DNA of 64,000 nt, from contig NZ_JOCT01000024.1 of NCBI RefSeq assembly GCF_000717875.1, forward strand, positions 62,001 to 126,000, given 5' to 3'. This DNA is from Streptomyces sp. NRRL S-455 (GTDB taxonomy: Bacteria > Actinomycetota > Actinomycetes > Streptomycetales > Streptomycetaceae). Each line of letters opens with the position of its first letter. The first letter of the stretch is position 1. Position numbers and translations under genes: made by a program. Shown piece after piece: positions 1-7,361 of the stretch. The notes beneath the pieces were generated by a model that did not search any database, was not told where the DNA came from, and saw nothing but the letters and a program-made list of their open reading frames with translations.

Positions 1-51
1 GGCGTGAGCCCGGCCGGACGTGGTCCGCCCGGAGCGAGGCCGCCATTGCGG

Positions 52-170
52 CAGGGCGGTCTGCCGCCCACCGGTCCCACGCCCTCGCCACCGGCCCGGC
101 AGGAGGCCGTCAGCCGGGCGGGGGCGGTCTGCCGCCCACCTGCTCCACCGCCCTCGCACCCGCCCGGCAG
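52..170. repeat. Diverged tandem repeat, 68-bp period, at the 3' end of the PfkB kinase gene
   Basis: Positions 52-102 and 120-170 are imperfect copies of each other offset by 68 bp. They include a 19-bp identical core at 54-72 and 122-140. The right copy encodes the last residues of the kinase gene; the left copy lies just beyond its stop codon. The period is not a multiple of three, so the copy does not extend the reading frame. It looks like a decayed tandem duplication of the gene end. Confidence 0.7.
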
Positions 171-1054
171 CCCTCCTTCGCGGCCTCCTCGGGATACGCG
201 CCGGCGAGCAGCGCGGCGAGGAACGCACCGGTGAAGGCGTCGCCGGCGCCCGTGGTGTCCCGTGGCGCCGCCGGTACGGCCGGCACACGGGCGGACACCT
301 TCCCCGAGCGGGCCACCGCCGCCCCCTCGTGGCCCTGTTTGACGACCACCAACGGGACGCGCAGGCTCAGCTCGGCCGCCGCCTCCGCCGCGTCGGCCAG
401 TCCCGTCAGCAGGCACGCCTCGTCCCGGCTGGGCAGCAGGACGTCCACGCCCTCGACGAGCGCGAGGAAACGCCCGGCGCCCAGCTCCCCGAGGAAGCCG
501 GCCGACGCCGGGTCCAGACTCACCGGCACGCCCCGCGCGCGTGCGGCCTTCACCGCCACCGCCACCAGCGCGCGACTCGTTTCCGAGAACAGGAGATAGC
601 CCGACAGGTGCAGCCGGGCCACCCCGTCGAGCAGCGCGTCCGACCAGTCGGCGGGCCCGAGCCGCAGTGACGCGCCGCTGTCGGTGAGGAACGTCCGCTC
701 CGCCGAAGCGCCCCCGTCCACCAGACAGATCACCGTGCCGGTCGGCACCTCCGGGTCGACCACGAGCCGCGGACGCACCCCACGGGCCACCAGCTCCCGC
801 TCGTGCCAGGCAGCGGCTTCCGCCCCCACGCGCCCGAGCAGCCGCACCTCCGCCGCGCCCCGGTGCGCGGCCCAGCACGCCACGTTGGCGCCGGCTCCGC
901 CAGGCACCGTCCGGATCGAGGCAGCCGTGTCCGTCCCGGCCGCGAGCGGTCCCCGGTACCGCGCGACGACGTCGGTGATGACGTCCCCGACCACCAGCAG
1001 CGCCCCGGCCCGCGCCGAACCGGTCGCGCGCCCCGTGCGGGCGGCCCCGCTCAT
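110..1054 (-). CDS. psuK: PfkB-family carbohydrate kinase, probable pseudouridine kinase
   Basis: The 314-residue product has the ribokinase/PfkB fold signatures: a glycine-rich PGGAGANVA motif near residue 50 and the C-terminal ATP-binding signature DTTGAGDAF from residue 266, with the predicted catalytic Asp at 272. Its ATG overlaps the TGA of the upstream glycosidase gene (ATGA), so the two are probably translationally coupled. Beside a pseudouridine-5'-phosphate glycosidase, the natural substrate is pseudouridine, which PsuK phosphorylates before PsuG splits it into uracil and ribose 5-phosphate. The family assignment is firm. The substrate is inferred from the neighbour, and another nucleoside or sugar remains possible. 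The extreme C-terminus is proline/glycine-rich and lies in a tandemly duplicated stretch. Confidence 0.85.
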   Translation of the reverse strand: MSGAARTGRATGSARAGALLVVGDVITDVVARYRGPLAAGTDTAASIRTVPGGAGANVACWAAHRGAAEVRLLGRVGAEAAAWHERELVARGVRPRLVVDPEVPTGTVICLVDGGASAERTFLTDSGASLRLGPADWSDALLDGVARLHLSGYLLFSETSRALVAVAVKAARARGVPVSLDPASAGFLGELGAGRFLALVEGVDVLLPSRDEACLLTGLADAAEAAAELSLRVPLVVVKQGHEGAAVARSGKVSARVPAVPAAPRDTTGAGDAFTGAFLAALLAGAYPEEAAKEGCRAGARAVEQVGGRPPPPG

Positions 1055-1959
1055 CCCCGGGCCCAGGCCGCCGCGATCCGCGCCGCCAGACGCACGTTGC
1101 CGCGGACCGCCGCCAGGTTGGCGCTCAGAGAGGCTCCGTCGGTGTGCCGTACCAGGTAGTCGAGCAGGAAGGGCGTGACCGCCTGGCCGCTGATCCCCTC
1201 CGCCTCGCACGCGTGCAGCGCCTCCGCGAGCACCCGCGCGTGGAGCTCCGGATCGAGCTGCTCCTCCTCGGGGACGGGGTTGGCGACGATCAGCGCCGAC
1301 TCCGGCCCGGCGAGCGCGTCCTGCGCCCGCATGACGTCCGCCACCTGCTCCGGCGTCCGCAGCGTCCAGTCCACCGGATGCCCCGAATCGGACAGGTAGA
1401 AGCCCGGGAAACGGTCCGTGCCGTAACCGGCGACCGCGACACCCAGCGTCTCCAGCCGCTGGAGCGTCGCCGGCACGTCCAGGATCGACTTCACCCCGGC
1501 GCACACCACCGTGATCCGCGTCCGCGCCAGCAGCCCCAGGTCGGCCGACTCGTCCTGCGTCACCGTCCACTGCCGGTGCACCCCGCCGAGCCCGCCCGTC
1601 GCGAACACCCGAACGCCCGTCAGCGCAGCCAGCAGCGCGGTCGCCGACACCGTGGTCGCCCCGCTCACCCCGGAGGCCACCGCCGGAGGCAGGTCCCGGT
1701 GGCCCAGCTTGCGGATCCCGTCCTCGTTCGCGACGCGCTCGAGCTGCTCCTCGCCGAGCCCGACATGGGGCCGCCCGTCCAGCACGGCGATCGTCGCCGG
1801 CACGGCGCCCTCCTGCCGCACGGCCGTCTCCAGCTCCAGCGCCACCTGGAGGTTGCGCGGGCGCGGCAGCCCGTGGGCGATGATCGTGGACTCCAGGGCC
1901 ACCACGGGTCGACGCGCGTCAATCGCCTCCCGCACTTCTTCGGACACCACCAGCACCAC
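1051..1959 (-). CDS. psuG: Pseudouridine-5'-phosphate glycosidase
   Basis: The 302-residue protein carries the conserved segments of the PsuG/IndA family: ALESTIIAHGLP near residue 21 (catalytic Glu), the ATGGLGGVHR segment, and CAGVKSILD with the family's active-site Lys. PsuG reversibly cleaves the C-C glycosidic bond of pseudouridine 5'-phosphate to give uracil and ribose 5-phosphate, in the cytosol, for salvage of modified nucleosides from RNA turnover. Length matches the family (about 300-310). It is the first gene of a two-gene leftward operon and overlaps the PfkB kinase by 4 bp. In some actinomycetes homologues sit in indigoidine clusters as IndA, but the adjacent kinase and absence of an NRPS favour pseudouridine breakdown here. 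Confidence 0.93.
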   Translation of the reverse strand: MVLVVSEEVREAIDARRPVVALESTIIAHGLPRPRNLQVALELETAVRQEGAVPATIAVLDGRPHVGLGEEQLERVANEDGIRKLGHRDLPPAVASGVSGATTVSATALLAALTGVRVFATGGLGGVHRQWTVTQDESADLGLLARTRITVVCAGVKSILDVPATLQRLETLGVAVAGYGTDRFPGFYLSDSGHPVDWTLRTPEQVADVMRAQDALAGPESALIVANPVPEEEQLDPELHARVLAEALHACEAEGISGQAVTPFLLDYLVRHTDGASLSANLAAVRGNVRLAARIAAAWARG

Positions 1960-2066
1960 GCGCCTGCCTCCTGTCAGTAGGCCATTCGGTCTTCCCTCAT
2001 CTCTGGCGGGCCGCGTACCGGACCAAACCCTTGCGGGCCGTCGGGGACGTCACCAGCCTGGAGTAC

Positions 2067-2495
2067 ATGACGCACCACACACCACGTCTTGACCACGTCG
2101 TCCTCTGGGTGCGCGACCCCGTCGCCGCCGCCGACTTCTACGAGAAGGCCGTCGGGCTGGAGACGCTCAGGCTCACCGAGTACACCGCGGGAGAGGTGCC
2201 CTTCCCCTCCGCGCGCGTCAACGACGAGACCATCCTGGACCTCATGCCGCTGACCTTCGCGGCACGCATGACGATGCTGCCCGGTGCCGCCGACAGCGCC
2301 GGTCACCCCGTCAACCACGTCTGTCTCTCGCTGCCCCGCGGTGACTTCGACGCCCTCCTCAGCCGTCTCGAGGAACGCTCCGTACCGGTGTCGGACCTCT
2401 CGTACGACTCTTTCGGCGCCCGGGGCCAGGCCAGGCGCAGTTTCTACTTCCGCGACCCGGACGGCAACGTCTTCGAGGCGCGGCACTACGACTGA
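2067..2495 (+). CDS. VOC (glyoxalase/bleomycin-resistance fold) family protein
   Basis: A 142-residue single-module vicinal-oxygen-chelate protein. It shows the first betaalphabetabetabeta motif (LDHVVLWVRDP, then ADFYEKAVGLE) and the second (HPVNHVCLSL, ending FRDPDGNVFE), with His and Glu at typical metal-ligand positions. Such proteins bind a divalent metal and act as lyases, dioxygenases or antibiotic-sequestering proteins. Nothing here fixes the substrate. The ATG at 2067 has a short-spaced GGAG before it; a TTG at 2031 would add 12 residues with no better ribosome-binding site. It runs convergently towards ogt with only 14 bp between stops. Confidence 0.8.
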   Translation: MTHHTPRLDHVVLWVRDPVAAADFYEKAVGLETLRLTEYTAGEVPFPSARVNDETILDLMPLTFAARMTMLPGAADSAGHPVNHVCLSLPRGDFDALLSRLEERSVPVSDLSYDSFGARGQARRSFYFRDPDGNVFEARHYD

Positions 2496-2509
2496 CCTGG
2501 GCGCCGGCC

Positions 2510-3064
2510 TCAGAAAAGAGGCTCGGGCAGCACCCCTTCCAGGGCGAGCAGCGTCCGCTTGGTCTCCAGACCGCCCCCGAAGCCGCCGATGCCGCCGCCG
2601 CTCTCGACGACCCGGTGACAGGGCACCACGACCGGCAGCGGATTGGCGCCCATCGCCATGCCCACGGCCTGGGCGGCGCCCGGCTGACCGACCCGCCGGG
2701 CCAGGTCGCCGTACCCGACGACGGTGCCGTACGGCACGCCCGAGGCGAGTTCGCGCAGCACCTCCCGGTTGAAGCCGGAGATCAGTGACCAGTCGAGCGG
2801 CAGCTCGAAGTGGCGGCGTTCACCCGCGAGGTAGTCCCCGACCTGACGTATCGCCTCGGCCAGCGGCGGGGAACCGGGCGCTTCGACGGGCTCGGTGCCG
2901 AACCGCGCGGCCAGTCGCTCCACCGCTCGGTCCCGTACCGCGTCCGTGGCATGGAAAACGACGTTGACCAGGCCGTCCCCACGGGCGGCCAGCAGCAACG
3001 GTCCGATCCCGCTCTCGACGACCGCCCACACGACCCGCGGCTCGACCTGCCCCTGACTGTCCAT
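2510..3064 (-). CDS. ogt: Methylated-DNA-protein-cysteine S-methyltransferase
   Basis: The 184-residue protein has the invariant alkyl-acceptor motif PCHRVV, with the acceptor Cys at 149, preceded by VPYGTVVGYGDLA (helix-turn-helix region) and AAQAVGMAMGANPLP. It removes O6-alkylguanine and O4-alkylthymine lesions by suicidal transfer of the alkyl group to Cys149. The N-terminal domain is the short Ogt type, without an AlkA or Ada zinc domain. The ATG at 3064 lies six bases after the -10 element of a RecA-NDp-type promoter (3071-3093), so the message is probably leaderless, which supports this start and suggests induction by DNA damage. Confidence 0.93.
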   Translation of the reverse strand: MDSQGQVEPRVVWAVVESGIGPLLLAARGDGLVNVVFHATDAVRDRAVERLAARFGTEPVEAPGSPPLAEAIRQVGDYLAGERRHFELPLDWSLISGFNREVLRELASGVPYGTVVGYGDLARRVGQPGAAQAVGMAMGANPLPVVVPCHRVVESGGGIGGFGGGLETKRTLLALEGVLPEPLF

Positions 3065-3070
3065 GCGCCC

Positions 3071-3093
3071 ACGGTACGACGCCCCACCGACAA
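3071..3093 (-). promoter_or_regulatory. RecA-NDp (PafBC-type) DNA-damage promoter of ogt
   Basis: On the minus strand the sequence reads TTGTCGGTG, then 8 bp, then TACCGT, a full match to the actinobacterial RecA-independent damage promoter consensus TTGTCRGTG-N8-TAnnnT. The -10 ends six bases before the ogt ATG, so transcription should begin at or next to the start codon. Confidence 0.85.
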
Positions 3094-3123
3094 CGCCCGG
3101 GGCCCGGGACCCGCCGGAGCGGA

Positions 3124-3996
3124 TCACCCGCCCACGGCCTCCCGCACCACGTCGGGCCTGTTCGTGATGATCCCGTCGACGCCGTACCGGGCGACCCGCT
3201 GGGCCGTCGCCGCGTCGTCCACCGTCCAGGCGAAGACCTCCAGCGGCCTGCCGTGCGGCCCGTCGACCGCCTGGACGGTGGAGACGTACGCCGAGGAGAG
3301 CGTGCTGTGCGAGGGGTTGATCTGGTCGGCGAAGCGGGCGTAGACCGGCAGGTCCGACACCCGCGGTGTCCCCAGGAAGCCCGTCTTGACTCCGGGCTTC
3401 AGCTCGTGCACCGTCCGCACACTGTCCGCGCTGAAGCTCTGCACGATCAGCCGGCCCGCCAGATGGGGCCTGTCGAGCCAGCCCTCGTTGCTGAGGACCT
3501 TGAGCGTCTGCCGCTCGATGCCCGGATACAGCTCCGGGTTCTTGATCTCCAGGAGCAGTTTCTGGTGATGCCGCTCGACCCGGTGCACGAACTGCTCCAG
3601 CGTCGGTACCCGCGCGCCCGCGTACGCGGGGCCGAACCAGCTGCCCGCGTCGAGACGCGCTATCTCGGCGGCGGTGAAGTCCTTCACCTTCCAGGGAGCC
3701 CGGCCGGGGAACACCTCCTCGACATCGGTGGTGCGCCGCAGGTTGTCGTCGTGCAGGACGACGAGCGCACCGTCCCTGGTCCGCTGGACGTCGTTCTCCA
3801 CCCAGCGGATTCCCAGCTCGGCCGCCTTGTCCACGGCGGCCAGCGTGTTCTCGGGTGCGTACGCCGAGGCACCGCGGTGCGCTATGACCAGCGGTGCGGT
3901 GCCGGCGGGAGCGGCGACCGCGGGAGAGACGGGGAAGAGGAGGGCGGCGGTCCCCAGGAGCGCGGAGGTGGTGGCGACGACAGCGCGCGCGTGCAT
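3124..3996 (-). CDS. glpQ: Secreted glycerophosphodiester phosphodiesterase
   Basis: The 290-residue protein has a cleavable signal peptide (basic start, hydrophobic residues 7-27, AVAA site near 28) followed by a GDPD domain. Signature residues are HRG at 40-42, APENT at 47-51, Glu67 and Asp69 in VENDVQRT, and His82 in LHDDN, all positioned for metal-dependent acid-base catalysis. It hydrolyses glycerophosphodiesters such as glycerophosphocholine to sn-glycerol 3-phosphate plus alcohol outside the cell, feeding phosphate and glycerol uptake. A GAGGAG ribosome-binding site precedes the ATG. Pho control would be expected for the family, but I see no convincing GTTCACC direct repeat upstream. 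Confidence 0.9.
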   Translation of the reverse strand: MHARAVVATTSALLGTAALLFPVSPAVAAPAGTAPLVIAHRGASAYAPENTLAAVDKAAELGIRWVENDVQRTRDGALVVLHDDNLRRTTDVEEVFPGRAPWKVKDFTAAEIARLDAGSWFGPAYAGARVPTLEQFVHRVERHHQKLLLEIKNPELYPGIERQTLKVLSNEGWLDRPHLAGRLIVQSFSADSVRTVHELKPGVKTGFLGTPRVSDLPVYARFADQINPSHSTLSSAYVSTVQAVDGPHGRPLEVFAWTVDDAATAQRVARYGVDGIITNRPDVVREAVGG

Positions 3997-4280
3997 GCGG
4001 ACTCCTCACGTCGAGCGATCACGTGACACACAGCTCAACTCTGACAGCAGAGGGTCAACGCGAGGAGGGCGCAGGATGGCCACAGGTTGAACGGAAGTGA
4101 CCCGACTCCGCTCACGGATACCGCACAACTGGGGCAAGGCCGTGTTTCTTTGCCGGAAAGTCGTTCGGCCATTCCGGTGGGGGTCATACTCTCTGCGTCA
4201 ACCCTGACCGCTCGTGCGGTCCTGGGAGGGGGCGCACATCAGCAATCACGGGACGCAAAGGGCGGGGAGGGCAGCCGCGC

Positions 4281-5153
4281 ATGCACGGCACGGTCGACGG
4301 TTTCAGCTACGGCCTGGTCACACCCCTGGTGGCCTACCTCATGGCCTGCCTCGGTGGCGCCCTGGGGCTTCGCTGTACCGCGAGGTCCATGCTCGTCGCC
4401 CAGTCCTGGCGCCCCGGCTGGCTGGCCCTCGGCTCGGCCGCCATCGGCTCCGGCATATGGACCATGCACTTCATCGCGATGATGGGGTTCACGGTCCGCG
4501 ACACCCCGATCCACTACGACAAGTCCATGACCTTCGCGAGCCTGGCGATCGCGATCGTCATGGTGGGCGTCGGGATCTTCATCGTCGGCTACCGGGGAGC
4601 ACGCGGAACGCCCCTGTTCACCGGAGGCACCCTCACCGGTCTGGGCATCGCGTCGATGCACTACCTCGGCATGGCCAGCATGCGCCTGGACGGGCAGCTG
4701 GAGTACGACACCTTCACCGTCGGCGTCTCGGTCCTGATCGCCGTGGCCGCCGCCACCGCCGCCCTCTGGGCGGCCGGCCAGGTCCGGGGACTCCTGTGGA
4801 GCATGGGCGCCGGCCTCATCATGGGACTCGCCGTCACCGGCATGCACTACACCGGGATGGCCGCCCTGAGCGTCCACCTGCACGGCACGGGCGAACCCAC
4901 CTCGGGTGACTCGCCCGCGTCCTTGCTCGCGCCCATGCTGTTGGGCCCGCTCGCCTTCCTGCTCCTCGCGGGTGTCGTGGTGATGTTCGACCCACTGATG
5001 GTCATGGGCAGGCCCACCGTCGTGTCCGTCGAGCGCAAGCCCGGCATCCCCGCCCACGCGCACGCCCACCACCACGGCCCGCACCGCCGGCGGTTCCGCC
5101 CGCGCCGCCCCGTGGGGCACCGAAACGGCTCCCGCACCCCGCAGAACCGCTGA
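4281..5153 (+). CDS. MHYT-domain integral membrane sensor protein
   Basis: A 290-residue membrane protein with about seven hydrophobic helices and three MHYT-type motifs: MHFIAMM near residue 62, MHYLGMASM near 130, and MHYTGMAA near 189. The repeated Met/His pairs near the outer membrane face are thought to bind copper or sense a diatomic gas. In many bacteria the domain is fused to GGDEF/EAL or kinase domains, but this one ends in a short His/Arg-rich cytoplasmic tail (about residues 250-290) with no output domain. It must therefore signal through a partner or bind metal itself. A GGGGAGGG ribosome-binding site precedes the ATG. The 284-bp gap upstream separates it from the divergent glycerophosphodiesterase and shows no gene. 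Confidence 0.85.
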   Translation: MHGTVDGFSYGLVTPLVAYLMACLGGALGLRCTARSMLVAQSWRPGWLALGSAAIGSGIWTMHFIAMMGFTVRDTPIHYDKSMTFASLAIAIVMVGVGIFIVGYRGARGTPLFTGGTLTGLGIASMHYLGMASMRLDGQLEYDTFTVGVSVLIAVAAATAALWAAGQVRGLLWSMGAGLIMGLAVTGMHYTGMAALSVHLHGTGEPTSGDSPASLLAPMLLGPLAFLLLAGVVVMFDPLMVMGRPTVVSVERKPGIPAHAHAHHHGPHRRRFRPRRPVGHRNGSRTPQNR

Positions 5154-5163
5154 TCGGAGCCCA

Positions 5164-5186
5164 TTGTCAGTGCGGGGTCGTACGGT
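5164..5186 (+). promoter_or_regulatory. RecA-NDp (PafBC-type) DNA-damage promoter of uvrB
   Basis: TTGTCAGTG, 8 bp, TACGGT: a complete match to TTGTCRGTG-N8-TAnnnT. Seven bases separate the -10 from the uvrB ATG at 5194, so the transcript is probably leaderless. Confidence 0.88.
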
Positions 5187-5193
5187 GGATCCC

Positions 5194-7341
5194 ATGCGGC
5201 CCGTTTCCCACATCGAACGCACGGTGGCGCCCTTCGAGGTCGTCAGCCCCTACCAGCCGAACGGCGACCAGCCGGCGGCCATCGCCGAGCTGGCCCGGCG
5301 CATCGAGGCAGGCGAGAAGGACGTCGTCCTCCTGGGCGCGACCGGCACCGGCAAGTCCGCCACCACCGCGTGGATGATCGAGAAGCTCCAGCGCCCCACG
5401 CTCGTGATGGCGCCGAACAAGACGCTCGCCGCCCAGCTGGCGAACGAGTTCCGCGAGCTGCTCCCGAACAACGCCGTCGAGTACTTCGTCTCGTACTACG
5501 ACTACTACCAGCCCGAGGCCTACGTCCCGCAGTCCGACACCTACATCGAGAAGGACTCCTCGATCAACGAGGAGGTCGAGCGGCTGCGCCACTCCGCGAC
5601 CAACTCGCTGCTCACCCGCCGCGACGTCGTCGTGGTCGCCTCGGTCTCCTGCATCTACGGCCTCGGTACCCCGCAGGAGTACGTGGACCGGATGGTCCCC
5701 CTCAAGGTCGGCGAGGAGATCGACCGCGACGAACTGCTGCGCCGCTTCGTGGACATCCAGTACACGCGCAACGACATGGCGTTCACCCGCGGCACCTTCC
5801 GCGTCCGCGGCGACACCATCGAGATCTTCCCGGTCTACGAGGAGCTGGCCGTCCGCATCGAGATGTTCGGCGACGAGATCGAGGCGCTGTCCACGCTGCA
5901 CCCGCTCACCGGCGAGATCATCAGCGACGACGAGCAGCTCTACGTCTTCCCGGCGTCCCACTACGTCGCGGGGCCCGAGCGTATGGAGCGGGCCATCAAC
6001 GACATCGAGAAGGAGCTCGGCGAACGCCTCTCGGAGCTGGAGAAGCAGGGCAAGCTCCTGGAGGCCCAGCGCCTCAGGATGCGCACCACGTACGACATCG
6101 AGATGCTCCGCCAGATCGGCTCCTGCTCCGGCGTGGAGAACTACTCGATGCACTTCGACGGCCGCCTGCCGGGCTCCCCGCCCCACACCCTGCTGGACTA
6201 CTTCCCCGACGACTTCCTGCTGGTCATCGACGAGTCGCACGTCACGGTCCCGCAGATCGGCGCCATGTACGAGGGCGACGCCTCCCGCAAGCGCACCCTC
6301 GTCGACCACGGCTTCCGGCTGCCCTCGGCCCTGGACAACCGGCCGCTGAAGTGGGAGGAGTTCCAGGAGCGCATCGGCCAGACGGTCTACCTGTCGGCCA
6401 CCCCGGGCACCTACGAGATGTCCCGCTCGGACGGCGTCGTCGAGCAGATCATCCGCCCCACCGGCCTCGTCGACCCCGAGGTCGTGGTCAAGCCCACCGA
6501 GGGGCAGATCGACGACCTGGTGCACGAGATCCGGCAGCGCACGGAGAAGGACGAACGCGTCCTGGTCACCACGCTCACCAAGAAGATGGCCGAGGACCTC
6601 ACGGACTACTTCCTGGAGCTCGGCATCCAGGTCCGCTATCTGCACAGCGACGTCGACACCCTGCGCCGGGTCGAACTGCTGCGCGAGCTGCGCGCCGGCG
6701 AGTACGACGTGCTCGTCGGCATCAACCTCCTGCGGGAGGGCCTCGACCTGCCCGAGGTGTCCCTGGTGGCGATCCTGGACGCCGACAAGGAGGGCTTCCT
6801 GCGCTCCGGCACCTCCCTGATCCAGACCATCGGCCGCGCCGCTCGCAACGTCTCCGGCCAGGTCCACATGTACGCGGACAAGATCACCCCGGCGATGGAG
6901 AAGGCCATCGAGGAGACCAACCGGCGCCGGGAGAAGCAGATCGCGTACAACACGGAGCAGGGCATCGACCCTCAGCCGCTGCGCAAGAAGATCAACGACA
7001 TCGTCGCCCAGATCGCCCGCGAGGACGTCGACACCGAGCAGCTGCTCGGTTCGGGCTACCGCAAGGGCCGGAAGGACGGCGGAGGCACCAAGGCGCCCGT
7101 GCCCTCCCTCGGTGGCAAGGCGGCCGAGGCGGCCAAGCCCGCCAAGGGCAGGGGCAGGGCGAAGGAGACGGTGCCGACCGACCGCCCCGCGGCGGAACTC
7201 GCCGAGCAGATCGAGGAGCTCACCACGCGCATGCGGGCCGCGGCCGCTGAGCTCCAGTTCGAGGTCGCGGCCCGGCTGCGCGACGAGGTCTCCGAGATGA
7301 AGAAGGAACTGCGTCAGATGAAGGAGGCGGGATTGGCCTGA
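5194..7341 (+). CDS. uvrB: Excinuclease ABC subunit UvrB
   Basis: The 715-residue protein is a full-length UvrB: Walker A GATGTGKS at residues 48-55, the beta-hairpin segment [12 protein letters not shown] that probes DNA for lesions, the DEAD-type box VIDESHVT, helicase motifs ending in QTIGRAARN, and a C-terminal UVR motif (about 670-710) that binds UvrC. UvrB is loaded by UvrA at bulky lesions, verifies damage, then recruits UvrC for dual incision. The ATG at 5194 is chosen because a RecA-NDp promoter places the transcription start at this codon; a GTG at 5164 lies inside the promoter motif itself. A K/G/A-rich linker (about 625-665) separates the helicase core from the UVR motif. Confidence 0.97.
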   Translation: MRPVSHIERTVAPFEVVSPYQPNGDQPAAIAELARRIEAGEKDVVLLGATGTGKSATTAWMIEKLQRPTLVMAPNKTLAAQLANEFRELLPNNAVEYFVSYYDYYQPEAYVPQSDTYIEKDSSINEEVERLRHSATNSLLTRRDVVVVASVSCIYGLGTPQEYVDRMVPLKVGEEIDRDELLRRFVDIQYTRNDMAFTRGTFRVRGDTIEIFPVYEELAVRIEMFGDEIEALSTLHPLTGEIISDDEQLYVFPASHYVAGPERMERAINDIEKELGERLSELEKQGKLLEAQRLRMRTTYDIEMLRQIGSCSGVENYSMHFDGRLPGSPPHTLLDYFPDDFLLVIDESHVTVPQIGAMYEGDASRKRTLVDHGFRLPSALDNRPLKWEEFQERIGQTVYLSATPGTYEMSRSDGVVEQIIRPTGLVDPEVVVKPTEGQIDDLVHEIRQRTEKDERVLVTTLTKKMAEDLTDYFLELGIQVRYLHSDVDTLRRVELLRELRAGEYDVLVGINLLREGLDLPEVSLVAILDADKEGFLRSGTSLIQTIGRAARNVSGQVHMYADKITPAMEKAIEETNRRREKQIAYNTEQGIDPQPLRKKINDIVAQIAREDVDTEQLLGSGYRKGRKDGGGTKAPVPSLGGKAAEAAKPAKGRGRAKETVPTDRPAAELAEQIEELTTRMRAAAAELQFEVAARLRDEVSEMKKELRQMKEAGLA

Positions 7342-7361
7342 CGGGTCACCAGGCGGCCCGG

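Noticed and set aside
3997..4080. Possible PHO box upstream of the glycerophosphodiesterase
   Set aside because: Two GTTGA(C/G)C words exist but are 20 bp apart, not 11-bp direct repeats of GTTCACC.
5164..5193. Ordinary sigma-70 promoter at uvrB with TTGTCA as -35
   Set aside because: The spacing to TACGGT is only 11 bp, wrong for sigma-70 but exact for the RecA-NDp class.
5167..6867. Long antisense frame opposite uvrB (and similar ones opposite uvrA, uvrC and the carboxypeptidase)
   Set aside because: Composition is the mirror of a high-GC gene (Val/Asp/Leu/Gly-rich), with no ribosome-binding site or family motif.
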